Positions 1-6,649 are shown, counted from the stretch's first letter. The stretch is 6,768 bases of DNA from an uncultured Lachnospiraceae bacterium (GCA_900557385.1 USSP01000101.1:1-6768), one strand, 5' to 3'. The notes: a model not told the origin generated them from the sequence alone. Numbers and translations: made by a program.

Positions 1-120
1 CAGCACCTTCTGAATGGCATCTTCATGGCAGAACTTCCACTTGCCGAACTTGGATTCCTCGAACAGCTCCGGATCTGCCAGATAGCCGATTTCCATCACA
101 TCGACACCGGCACGTACATT
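1..120 (-). other. HMGL-like (DRE-TIM) aldolase fragment fused in frame to the GlnRS coding sequence
   Basis: From about codon 270 of the minus-strand frame the protein reads as an early internal segment of the aldolase family annotated as HMGL-like or 4-hydroxy-2-oxovalerate aldolase-like. AGVDVMEIGY matches the second strand of the barrel, and the following ADPELFEESKFGKWKFC is typical of 'aldolase catalytic domain' proteins. The family's first strand, with its metal and catalytic Arg-Asp (a DCTxRDGG-type motif), should lie about 30-40 residues upstream, but GlnRS occupies that place. Neither half would therefore be complete. The switch occurs within or just after LYLTNV (~115-135), a word that could plausibly occur in both parents. 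The assignment rests on recalled family motifs, not a search; the loss of GlnRS sequence here is the firmer part. Confidence 0.7.
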
Positions 121-924
121 GGTCAGATACAGCTTTGCAAACTCAATCTGTCTCGGAGGCATCTCATCCTTATCCGGGATAATCTGTGCGCCCACCTCGT
201 TGATGACCCACTCATAGAGCGGTCTGTGATCCTCAAACTCCAGGGTACAGATGGAATGGGTAATCCCTTCGATGGCATCCTCTATGGGATGGGCAAAGTC
301 ATACATCGGGTAAATACACCACTTATCCCCGGTGTTGTGATGGGTCATATGTGCCACACGATAAATAATCGGATCACGCATGTTGATATTGGGAGATGCC
401 ATATCAATCTTCGCACGCAGGGTTTTCTCACCATCTGCATACTTTCCTTCTTTCATGGCCAGAAACAGCTCCATGTTTTCTTCCACACTGCGGTTACGGT
501 TGGGATCCTCTTTACCGGGCTCCGTTAAAGTTCCGCGGTACTCTCTCATTTCCTCTGCCGTCAGATCCGATACATAAGCCTTTCCCTTCTGAATCAGTTT
601 CACTGCTGCTTCATACATCTGATCAAAATAGCTGGAAGCAAAAAACAGGCGGTCCTCATAGTCAGCACCCAGCCACTCCACATCAGCCTTGATGGAATCC
701 ACGAATTCTGATTTTTCCTTGGTGGGATTGGTATCATCAAAACGCATGTTGAACTTTCCGCCGTACTCCTGTGCCAGTCCATAATTCAACAGAATACTCT
801 TGGCATGTCCGATATGCAGATAGCCGTTGGGTTCGGGAGGGAAACGGGTGTGTACAGTATCATAGACACCCTCTGCCAGATCCTTGTCGATAATCATTTC
901 AATGAAATTCTTACTCTCGCTCAT
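1..924 (-). CDS. glnS: Glutaminyl-tRNA synthetase, N-terminal part, joined in frame to an aldolase-like segment; 3' end outside window
   Basis: This frame is open from ATG at 924 to the left edge (308 codons). GlnRS charges tRNA-Gln with glutamine in the cytoplasm. Codons 1-~269 are clear class I GlnRS: RFPPEPNGYLHIGHAKS at ~27-43 carries the ATP-binding HIGH signature (37-40), followed by RFDDTNP (61-67), LTEPGKEDPNRNRS, RAKIDMASPNINMRDP (~170-185), HHNTGDKWCIYPMYDFAHPI (~195-214), THSICTLEFEDHRPLYEW and PRQIEFAKL (~257-265). GlnRS should then continue into the KMSKS-like loop and a GWDDPR segment. Instead the frame reads AGVDVMEIGYLADPELFEES and GKWKFCHEDA, which is not GlnRS (see the 1-120 entry). 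The start is supported by GAGGAGAA five bases upstream. Only 31 bases separate it from the upstream c-di-GMP gene, with a possible promoter of its own over that gene's stop. The GlnRS identity of codons 1-265 is secure; whether the joined protein exists is not. Confidence 0.9.
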   Translation of the reverse strand, partial: MSESKNFIEMIIDKDLAEGVYDTVHTRFPPEPNGYLHIGHAKSILLNYGLAQEYGGKFNMRFDDTNPTKEKSEFVDSIKADVEWLGADYEDRLFFASSYFDQMYEAAVKLIQKGKAYVSDLTAEEMREYRGTLTEPGKEDPNRNRSVEENMELFLAMKEGKYADGEKTLRAKIDMASPNINMRDPIIYRVAHMTHHNTGDKWCIYPMYDFAHPIEDAIEGITHSICTLEFEDHRPLYEWVINEVGAQIIPDKDEMPPRQIEFAKLYLTNVRAGVDVMEIGYLADPELFEESKFGKWKFCHEDAIQKVL

Positions 925-949
925 AACTTCTCCTCAAATTTTTTATACC

Positions 950-978
950 TTTATACTATGAAACGTACTTCGCCTCAA
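950..978 (-). promoter_or_regulatory. Candidate sigma-A promoter for glnS
   Basis: On the minus strand TTGAGG (973-978) and TATAAA (950-955) are separated by exactly 17 bases. Transcription would start near 943, leaving a leader of about 20 bases with the GAGGAGAA ribosome site. The elements overlap the last codons and the TAG stop of the upstream c-di-GMP gene. There is no hairpin terminator between the two genes, so read-through from upstream is equally possible. The -35 box matches consensus at four of six bases. Confidence 0.4.
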
Positions 979-3559
979 AATCTTTGCGTGGCATGGGTTT
1001 TCCAAAGTAATATCCCTGCACCATCAGTACATTCATATTTTCTAATACACGCAGCTGGGATTCGGTCTCGATTCCTTCCACACAGATGCTCTTGTCCAGC
1101 GTTTCCGCCAGCTCACCCACCATTTTTACAAATGCCTGAGAATAAGCATCCTCTGCCAGATCCTTGACAAAGCCCTGATCCACTTTGATGACATCAAAGG
1201 GAATCTCCCGGATATGATTCAGGGAAGAATAACCGGTTCCGAAATCATCCAGTGCCAGTCGCGCCCCTAAGTCCTTAATGGCTCCCAGAATTTTCTGCAT
1301 CCGGGGCATATCATTGATGGCAAGACTCTCCGTCACCTCCAAAGTCAGGTGATGGGGATCTATTCCAGTCTGGCGGATGGTCTGTGCAATCACGCTTACA
1401 ATATCTGTCTGCAGCAGCTGAACAACGGAAAGGTTCACATTGACTTTATAATTCGGTTTGCCATGGTCATTCCACCATTTGCATGCCTTGCAGGCCTCAT
1501 AAAGCACATGATTGCCGATGGGGGTAATCAAGCCCAGATACTCTGCCAGAGGAATAAAATCCGTGGGAGAAATAAATCCCATTTTATCGCTGTTCCAACG
1601 GATCAGTGCCTCCGCTCCCACGCAGGGATTTCCTTTTTCATGAATGTTCATGATCGGCTGGAAATAAACCTCAAACTGATCAAACCCATCTTTGGTGGCA
1701 TCGCGCATATTCTTTTCCATATCCAGCCGTTTCATGGAAGAAGAGTTAATGCTGTCGGAGTAATAAGCTACCTGGTTCTTACCGGCACGCTTTGCCTCGT
1801 ACATGGCGATGTCCGCTTTCTTGATCATCTCCTGCACATCATCTCCGTATTCCGGAAAGTATACCACACCCATACTCATGGTGCAGTAAAAATCTGTATT
1901 TTTCAAAAACCAGGGCTTGGAGAAAATCCCCTGTACATTGTTTAAGATCTGTTCCAGCTTATCCTCTTCCGTAGAAGGAACAATAATGACAAATTCATCT
2001 CCGCCCATTCGATAACAGGTGTTGTGAATGCCATTGATGCTGCTCAGGCTTTCGGATATGGATTTCAGCAGCACATCCCCGTACTGGTGTCCCAGTCCAT
2101 CGTTGATATGCTTGAAGTCATCCAGATCCAGATAAAGAAGTGCACCCTTGCCGCCATTTTTCTTTGCTTCATCGATAAAGCGCGCAAGATCACGCTCACA
2201 GCACATTCTGTTATAAAGTCCTGTGAGGAAGTCCGTGTAGGCCTGCTGTTCAATTTTGTACTGGTAATTCTTCTTGTCCGTGATGTCATAAAGGACATAC
2301 AGGCTGACATCTCTTCCATCCACCCATTTAATCTTATGGTGGAGCAGATCATACCAGTGACCGGTTTCTTCATGGAAAAGCTCGTTGCGTTCCTTTTTCA
2401 GAATATCTTCTAATTTATGCTCATGAAGTTCTTTATGAAAAGTATTTCGCAAAATACGGTTTTCAAACAAGACCTCATTATTGATCTCATCCTTGACATA
2501 AATAGCGCTTCCCACATTGTCCAATACCGCTGCCAGGGAATTGTAGGAACTGGTGAGGGAATTTTTCTGGATCCGCCTGGTGAGAATGCTCTGCAGCACC
2601 TTCAACGAATCGTTGATAAACTTGATTTCTTCCACCTGCCAGCGTCTGGTAGGTGTCTTATCCTGAAAGCAGACATACATATCTGCCACATCATCAAAGA
2701 AAACCGGGAAGCTGATCAATGCGGAAATCTGCATCCGCTTCAGTTCTTCCTTCACTGAAACGGGCATATCCGAATCATAGGAAAGAACCAGAGGTTTATC
2801 TGTATGTAAAAATTGAAAGGTAGGCTGATTTTTCGTGCGGTCAAAATAAGATATGACACCGGTATTGCGCCACTCGGCAATGACATCCATCTCTGACCGG
2901 TCATCATGAAGCTTAAACACCTGTGCACTGGAAATATGCAGATACCCGCCGATAATGGCAAGCATCTTTTCCATCACCACTTCAATAGCCTCTTCATGAT
3001 CAAGCAGCTGTACCACCTGGGTCATGGATTCATTCTGATGCAGTAATTCCTCTGTGGCCTGCTGGGAATACCTGCTGCGGAGACTCTCTGCACGGACACT
3101 TTCCAGTCTGGCCTTATTCCGCAGGATACTGTAGGAAACATCATGTAATAGATCCAGTGCCCGGTAAAGTTGTTTTTCTCTGATTACACCGTGCCATTTG
3201 CTGCGGAGCTCTGTTTCATCTGCTCCTGGCACATCATAAACAATCCCATATATAATCCAGGTCAGCTGTACCTGGGAAGTTACCTTTACGGATGCTGCTG
3301 CCAGCTTTAACCAGGGATATTCGGTATCCTCCACAGCCTGATCCTCTATAGAGTTGCCGCTCACTCTCTGTACCAGGGAGCGAACCTGCTGTGCCGTTAC
3401 CAGTTCACTGAGCCTGTTGATGTCCTCCTGGTTGCCGCTGATCTTTGTGACGGGCTGATCCCATTCCTGTACACAATAAACATTTGTTTTTACTACTTCA
3501 CAAAACTTATTCTGTAACTTTTGTACGCGATCGATGTCTATAAGTTCCTGCAATGTCAT
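956..3559 (-). CDS. Multi-sensor cyclic-di-GMP protein: PocR-like, GAF, PAS-like, GGDEF and EAL domains
   Basis: A soluble 867-residue protein with both halves of cyclic-di-GMP turnover: GGDEF makes the signal from two GTP, EAL hydrolyses it to pGpG. In order: a divergent PocR-like sensor (~2-108, starting LQELIDIDRVQKLQNKF but lacking the cysteines seen in many PocR domains), a helical linker (~115-180), a GAF domain (~180-330), a PAS-like segment (~340-430), GGDEF (~436-598) and EAL (~612-867). GGDEF shows DFLTGLYNR, LDLDDFKHIND and an intact GGDEF at 519-523. The inhibitory RxxD I-site upstream is absent (GIHN in its place). EAL shows EALIRW (650-655), NVNLS, the LEVTES glutamate (741), DDFGTGYSSL (771-780), the VIKVD lysine (792), EGIET and QGYYFGKP, so all expected metal and catalytic residues are present. 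There is no signal peptide or membrane segment. A 42-base longer ORF start at 3601 is rejected: it lacks a ribosome site and lies inside the -10 box. ATG 3559 has GGAG nine bases upstream. Net enzyme direction cannot be told from sequence. Confidence 0.93.
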   Translation of the reverse strand: MTLQELIDIDRVQKLQNKFCEVVKTNVYCVQEWDQPVTKISGNQEDINRLSELVTAQQVRSLVQRVSGNSIEDQAVEDTEYPWLKLAAASVKVTSQVQLTWIIYGIVYDVPGADETELRSKWHGVIREKQLYRALDLLHDVSYSILRNKARLESVRAESLRSRYSQQATEELLHQNESMTQVVQLLDHEEAIEVVMEKMLAIIGGYLHISSAQVFKLHDDRSEMDVIAEWRNTGVISYFDRTKNQPTFQFLHTDKPLVLSYDSDMPVSVKEELKRMQISALISFPVFFDDVADMYVCFQDKTPTRRWQVEEIKFINDSLKVLQSILTRRIQKNSLTSSYNSLAAVLDNVGSAIYVKDEINNEVLFENRILRNTFHKELHEHKLEDILKKERNELFHEETGHWYDLLHHKIKWVDGRDVSLYVLYDITDKKNYQYKIEQQAYTDFLTGLYNRMCCERDLARFIDEAKKNGGKGALLYLDLDDFKHINDGLGHQYGDVLLKSISESLSSINGIHNTCYRMGGDEFVIIVPSTEEDKLEQILNNVQGIFSKPWFLKNTDFYCTMSMGVVYFPEYGDDVQEMIKKADIAMYEAKRAGKNQVAYYSDSINSSSMKRLDMEKNMRDATKDGFDQFEVYFQPIMNIHEKGNPCVGAEALIRWNSDKMGFISPTDFIPLAEYLGLITPIGNHVLYEACKACKWWNDHGKPNYKVNVNLSVVQLLQTDIVSVIAQTIRQTGIDPHHLTLEVTESLAINDMPRMQKILGAIKDLGARLALDDFGTGYSSLNHIREIPFDVIKVDQGFVKDLAEDAYSQAFVKMVGELAETLDKSICVEGIETESQLRVLENMNVLMVQGYYFGKPMPRKDFEAKYVS

Positions 3560-3568
3560 GGAAATTTT

Positions 3569-3573
3569 CTCCG
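3569..3573 (-). promoter_or_regulatory. Ribosome binding site deciding the start of the c-di-GMP gene
   Basis: Read on the minus strand, CCGGAGAA gives a GGAG core nine bases before ATG 3559. The in-frame upstream ATG at 3601 has only CCCTC-containing sequence before it and no Shine-Dalgarno match. This fixes the start of the GGDEF-EAL protein at its PocR-like domain. Confidence 0.75.
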
Positions 3574-3591
3574 GTAAGTATGTGATATAAA

Positions 3592-3620
3592 ATTCTAACA
3601 TATTTTGAGGGAAAATACAA
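3592..3620 (-). promoter_or_regulatory. Sigma-A promoter of the GGDEF-EAL gene, with extended -10
   Basis: On the minus strand TTGTAT (3615-3620), a 17-base spacer (3598-3614) and TAGAAT (3592-3597) form a good promoter; a TG one base before the -10 makes it an extended -10. Transcription would begin near 3585, giving a leader of about 25 bases to ATG 3559. It lies just downstream of the guaB terminator, so the gene is likely transcribed on its own. Confidence 0.65.
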
Positions 3621-3626
3621 ACTTTA

Positions 3627-3661
3627 AAAGAGACAGATTTCTTTGCAAAATCTGTCTCTTT
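3627..3661 (-). terminator. Rho-independent terminator of guaB
   Basis: A perfect 14-bp inverted repeat (AAAGAGACAGATTT at 3627-3640 against 3648-3661) with a 7-base loop lies 26 bases after the guaB stop. On the minus strand the stem is followed by CTCTTTTAAAG, with part of the U-run paired in the stem foot. It sits between guaB and the promoter of the GGDEF-EAL gene and separates the two transcription units. Confidence 0.85.
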
Positions 3662-3687
3662 CCTATAACTTCTGCTATGATTATCCT

Positions 3688-5142
3688 TTATGCATCAATA
3701 CTGTAGTTCGGTGCTTCCTTCGTGATATGGATGTCATGAGGATGGCTCTCTTTCAGAGATGCAGCGGAAATCTTCACGAATCTGCCATTCTCCTTCAGTT
3801 CCTCAATGGTTCCGCATCCGCAGTAACCCATACCGGAACGGAGACCGCCCATCAGCTGGAATACGGTATCTTCCACATTTCCCTTGTATGCCACACGTCC
3901 CTCGACACCTTCCGGTACCAGTTTCTTGGCATTTTCCTGGAAATAACGATCCTTGGAACCATTCTCCATAGCTGCGATGGAACCCATGCCACGGTATACC
4001 TTGTATTTACGTCCCTGGAACAGTTCGATTTCTCCCGGGCTCTCCTCACAGCCTGCAAACATGGAACCCATCATGCAGACGCTTCCGCCTGCTGCGATTG
4101 CTTTGGTCATGTCGCCGGAATACTTGATACCACCATCTGCAATAATGGGGATTCCGTATTCTTTTGCTACTGCATAAGCATCCATAATGGCAGTGATCTG
4201 GGGAACACCGATACCTGCTACCACACGGGTGGTACAGATGGAACCGGGTCCGATACCAATCTTCACTGCATCTGCACCGGCCTCAATGAGGGCTCTGGTT
4301 CCCTCTCCCGTTGCCACGTTACCGGCGATAACCTGTACCTCCGGATATTTTTCCTTGATCATACGGATACATCTTAATACATTCTCGGAATGACCATGGG
4401 CACTGTCCAGTACCACAACATCGACCTTGGCATCTACCAGTGCTGCTACACGGTCCAGCACATTGGCAGTGATACCTACTGCGGCTCCGCAAAGCAGACG
4501 TCCCTGCGCATCCTTTGCTGCCAAAGGATATTTCACCGTCTTCTCAATGTCCTTGATGGTGATCAAGCCTTTTAAGTTAAAGTCCTTATCTACGATAGGA
4601 AGCTTCTCCTTGCGGGCTGCTGCCAGAATTTTCTTTGCCTCTTCCAGAGTGGTTCCTTCCGGAGCGGTGATCAGGCCTTCACTGGTCATTGACTCTTTGA
4701 TCTTCTTGGTAAAATCTGTTTCAAACTTCAAATCACGGTTGGTGATAATGCCAACCAGCTTGCGTCCCTCTGTAATGGGTACGCCGGAAATACGGAACTT
4801 CGCCATCAATGCATCCGCGTCAGCCAGTGTGTGATCGGGACTTAAAGAAAACGGATCGGTAATAACACCGTTCTCAGAACGTTTTACCTTGTCCACTTCC
4901 TCTGCCTGTGCTTCGATTGACATGTTCTTGTGGATGATTCCGATACCACCCTGTCTTGCCATGGCAATCGCCATGCGATGCTCAGTAACTGTGTCCATCC
5001 CCGCACTCATCATCGGGATGTTCAGTTTGATTTTCTTTGTCAGATGTGTGGTCAAATCCACCTGATTTGGTACTACCTGCGAATATGCCGGTACCAACAA
5101 TACGTCGTCGAAAGTAATGCCTTCGCCAATAATCTGTCCCAT
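3688..5142 (-). CDS. guaB: Inosine-5'-monophosphate dehydrogenase
   Basis: Catalyses the NAD-dependent oxidation of IMP to XMP, the committed step of guanine nucleotide synthesis, as a cytosolic homotetramer. The 484 residues match the usual bacterial length (~485-490). The barrel begins with GITFDDVLLVP (8-18) and SAGMDTVTEHRMA (46-58). A pair of CBS domains is inserted at about 94-207, where adenine and guanine nucleotides bind in many family members. The catalytic loop GPGSICTTR has the nucleophilic Cys at 303. IADGGIK (334-340) is the IMP phosphate and ribose site, and the mobile flap carries Arg399-Tyr400 in NGSKDRYFQ. The C-terminus VKISAASLKESHPHDI is typical. The start is supported by AGGAGG four bases upstream. 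It begins 24 bases after a small membrane-protein gene in the same direction, and I found no clear promoter in that gap, so the two probably share a transcript. No purine riboswitch is visible upstream. Confidence 0.98.
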   Translation of the reverse strand: MGQIIGEGITFDDVLLVPAYSQVVPNQVDLTTHLTKKIKLNIPMMSAGMDTVTEHRMAIAMARQGGIGIIHKNMSIEAQAEEVDKVKRSENGVITDPFSLSPDHTLADADALMAKFRISGVPITEGRKLVGIITNRDLKFETDFTKKIKESMTSEGLITAPEGTTLEEAKKILAAARKEKLPIVDKDFNLKGLITIKDIEKTVKYPLAAKDAQGRLLCGAAVGITANVLDRVAALVDAKVDVVVLDSAHGHSENVLRCIRMIKEKYPEVQVIAGNVATGEGTRALIEAGADAVKIGIGPGSICTTRVVAGIGVPQITAIMDAYAVAKEYGIPIIADGGIKYSGDMTKAIAAGGSVCMMGSMFAGCEESPGEIELFQGRKYKVYRGMGSIAAMENGSKDRYFQENAKKLVPEGVEGRVAYKGNVEDTVFQLMGGLRSGMGYCGCGTIEELKENGRFVKISAASLKESHPHDIHITKEAPNYSIDA

Positions 5143-5166
5143 ATTTCCTCCTAAAAAATTGTTATT

Positions 5167-5676
5167 TTAATCCATGAATACCTTACGAGGTGCTACATTT
5201 CTAATGGCCTTGACCATCGCCTCGTTCGGCTCCAGGATCAGTTTCTTTTCTCCATTGTAAAACATGCAATACCGGGTTTCCGGCTTTTTCTCCACACCAC
5301 AGCTATAATCCTGGGTTTTCACCTGACGGTTTTTGTAATCGTCCAGATGATAGGAATTGATGGGTGCCAGTATTTCCATTTTTTCCACGGAAAAAACACC
5401 CACTCTTTTACGTTTCGTCTTGTTCAGGACCTTATCAATGGTGATTTCCTTGTCCAGATACAGATATTCGTACTCTACATTGGCATTCATTCCGGCAAAA
5501 TAAGCACCCACGCCACAGGCAATCGCCAGCGGAAGTGCCAGCAGTCCCAGAATATTGACCATCAGACACATGACAAACAGTACGGTCATAATCGTCAGGA
5601 AAATTTGCAGGAACTTCATCAATATAGAGTTCTTACCTTTTACAAGGCATTCCACATATGTTTCGTTCACAGACAT
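5167..5676 (-). CDS. Small two-helix membrane protein upstream of guaB (DUF6106-like), function unknown
   Basis: A 169-residue protein. Two hydrophobic segments at about 18-40 (LMKFLQIFLTIMTVLFVM) and 43-63 (LGLLALPLAIACGVGAYF) form a helical hairpin near the N-terminus. A soluble C-terminal domain of about 105 residues follows, with VEYEYLYLDKEITIDKV, a basic patch NKTKRKR, EILAPINSYHLDDYKNR and EPNEAMVKAIRNVAPRKVF. From memory it resembles the family called DUF6106 in Lachnospiraceae genomes; I could not verify this. The frame stays open up to an ATG at 5787, but that start lies upstream of a good promoter (5705-5733) and would add a non-conserved, lysine- and asparagine-rich leader. ATG 5676 has AAAGGTGG just upstream and begins MSVNETYVE. 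Its stop is 24 bases before guaB, which suggests an operon. No function can be assigned. Confidence 0.85.
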   Translation of the reverse strand: MSVNETYVECLVKGKNSILMKFLQIFLTIMTVLFVMCLMVNILGLLALPLAIACGVGAYFAGMNANVEYEYLYLDKEITIDKVLNKTKRKRVGVFSVEKMEILAPINSYHLDDYKNRQVKTQDYSCGVEKKPETRYCMFYNGEKKLILEPNEAMVKAIRNVAPRKVFMD

Positions 5677-5678
5677 AT

Positions 5679-5686
5679 CCACCTTT
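5679..5686 (-). promoter_or_regulatory. Ribosome binding site choosing ATG 5676
   Basis: Minus-strand AAAGGTGGAT directly precedes ATG 5676. The AGGTG part can pair with the distal part of the anti-Shine-Dalgarno, which explains the short two-base distance from the last G. It favours this start over the ATG 111 bases further upstream. Confidence 0.55.
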
Positions 5687-5704
5687 CTGTATATTATTTT
5701 TATA

Positions 5705-5733
5705 ATCATATTACAAAAAAAAGTAACTTTCAA
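5705..5733 (-). promoter_or_regulatory. Sigma-A promoter of the membrane protein-guaB unit
   Basis: On the minus strand TTGAAA (5728-5733) and TATGAT (5705-5710) are separated by exactly 17 bases, with a T8 run in the spacer. The start point would be near 5698, giving a leader of about 22 bases. This would drive the small membrane protein and, absent another promoter, guaB. No operator-like dyad is obvious. Confidence 0.7.
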
Positions 5734-5775
5734 GTCCGTATCATTTCTGTTTATAATAACTTTATTTTCTGTTCG

Positions 5776-5804
5776 TTGACATTCCATTTCTTTGCGCTTA
5801 GAAT
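5776..5804 (+). promoter_or_regulatory. Sigma-A promoter of the solute-binding-like membrane protein
   Basis: A perfect TTGACA (5776-5781), a 17-base spacer and TAGAAT (5799-5804) make this the closest match to consensus in the window. Transcription would start near 5811, with a leader of about 24 bases containing CGGAGGAAA. It points away from the guaB-unit promoter; the two -35 boxes are 42 bases apart, facing each other's upstream side. Confidence 0.8.
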
Positions 5805-5834
5805 GAAAGGAACGTACAATCGGAGGAAATTACC

Positions 5835-6608
5835 ATGCCCGTTATGGATGATATCAAACAAGAAACAAGCAAAATGAAGGATAAATCCTTCAAGGAAAAA
5901 CTTTCCTATTTCTGGGGATATTATAAATTTCACACTCTGGCGGTCGTTGCTCTGTTGATTATGGTGATCTGGTTTGTCCATGATCTGGTAAGCCAGAAGG
6001 AAAATGCTTTCTATGCCCTGCTTGTCAATGCAGGCGGTTACAATATGGCAGAGGATGCCTGTAACGAATTTGCAGAAAATGCCGGAATTGACCTGAAACA
6101 ATACGATATAAAAATTGACACCTCCGTCATTTATGACCCCGGTGATTTTTCCCAGGATTCCTATTACGGTGCCATGAAGCTCTCCGCTTTACTGGCTGCC
6201 GGTGAAGTAGACGCCTTTGTCAGTACGGAAAATACGTTTTCCAATTATGCGCTGACTGACTCCTTTTTCCATCTGGATGAGGTATTGACCGATGAGCAGA
6301 TTGCTGCCTATGAAGGCAATCTCTACTATATCGATCAGGATGAAATCGATGCCAAGGAAACCGAGGAAGTCACCATTTCCGAAACCGCAGAAACAATGGA
6401 AGCTGTCCCGGTCGACACCGTCGATCACAGAGATCCCAGTCAGATGGGAAATCCTGTTGCTGTAGGAATCTACCTGAATGTGGAGGATATTCCTTTCTTC
6501 ATGAACAACAACTGTTACCTGTCCGGTGAAGTGGTATACGGTTTCATGTGCAATGGTTCCCATACGGATCAGGCAGTGAAATTCTTATCCTATCTCACCG
6601 GTAAATAA
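5835..6608 (+). CDS. Single-pass membrane protein with solute-binding-like outer domain, function unknown
   Basis: A 257-residue protein. Residues 1-30 are charged and lysine-rich (MKDKSFKEKLSYFWGYYKFH), then one membrane helix at about 33-52 (TLAVVALLIMVIWFVHDLV), and about 200 residues probably outside the cell. The outer part has alternating strands and helices; LSALLAAGEVDAFVSTE and the following YALTDSFFHLDEVLTDEQ (~116-154) resemble the hinge and second lobe of extracellular type 1 solute-binding proteins. The helix is not followed by a lipobox, so it looks like an uncleaved anchor. An acidic, threonine-rich stretch (~168-200) is probably disordered. The domain is shorter than a full binding protein (~400 residues) and no ABC permease lies beside it. 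The start has GGAGG eight bases upstream and a consensus promoter; the gene is monocistronic, ending at a bidirectional terminator. I do not recognise a named family. Confidence 0.88.
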   Translation: MPVMDDIKQETSKMKDKSFKEKLSYFWGYYKFHTLAVVALLIMVIWFVHDLVSQKENAFYALLVNAGGYNMAEDACNEFAENAGIDLKQYDIKIDTSVIYDPGDFSQDSYYGAMKLSALLAAGEVDAFVSTENTFSNYALTDSFFHLDEVLTDEQIAAYEGNLYYIDQDEIDAKETEEVTISETAETMEAVPVDTVDHRDPSQMGNPVAVGIYLNVEDIPFFMNNNCYLSGEVVYGFMCNGSHTDQAVKFLSYLTGK

Positions 6609-6632
6609 TAAAGATCCGCAAGCGACTCTTTT

Positions 6633-6649
6633 GTGCCCGCAAGGCGCAC
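6633..6649 (+). other. Small GCAA-loop hairpin between the two convergent genes
   Basis: GTGCCCGCAAGGCGCAC folds as a 6-bp stem (GTGC and CC against GG and GCAC) with one bulged C and a GCAA tetraloop of GNRA type. A similar core, CCGCAAGCG, stands 16-20 bases to the left (6616-6624). It lies after the stop of the plus-strand gene and before the terminator. It could be a fragment of an intergenic repeat or an RNA-stabilising stem; its role is unknown. Confidence 0.4.

Noticed and set aside
25..528. Plus-strand open frame (167 codons) opposite GlnRS
   Set aside because: The minus strand encodes conserved GlnRS motifs throughout; the plus frame has no family features or ribosome site.
1349..1945. 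Plus-strand open frame (198 codons) opposite the EAL domain
   Set aside because: It overlaps conserved EAL and GGDEF coding on the other strand, has no recognisable motif and no Shine-Dalgarno sequence; a shadow frame.
3560..3687. Riboswitch or c-di-GMP aptamer before the GGDEF-EAL gene
   Set aside because: The only structure is the guaB terminator hairpin, which lies upstream of the promoter. The leader of about 25 bases is too short for an aptamer.
3643..4377. Long plus-strand open frame (244 codons) opposite guaB
   Set aside because: It is antisense to the unmistakable catalytic half of IMP dehydrogenase, has a Cys/His-rich composition typical of an antisense shadow, and has no ribosome site or promoter.
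5143..5166. Separate promoter or purine riboswitch directly before guaB
   Set aside because: The gap is only 24 bases and holds just AT-rich sequence and the AGGAGG site; no promoter pair was convincing in the preceding coding end.
5752..5757. Plus-strand TATAAT as a second promoter for the 5835 gene
   Set aside because: The -10 is perfect but no convincing -35 lies 16-18 bases upstream, whereas TTGACA-17-TAGAAT just downstream is complete.
5677..5787. N-terminal extension of the small membrane protein to ATG 5787
   Set aside because: The promoter at 5705-5733 would start transcription downstream of this ATG, and a ribosome site sits before ATG 5676.
5347..5877. Plus-strand open frame running through the divergent promoter region
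   Set aside because: It is antisense to the small membrane protein, crosses two promoters and overlaps the well-supported start at 5835.
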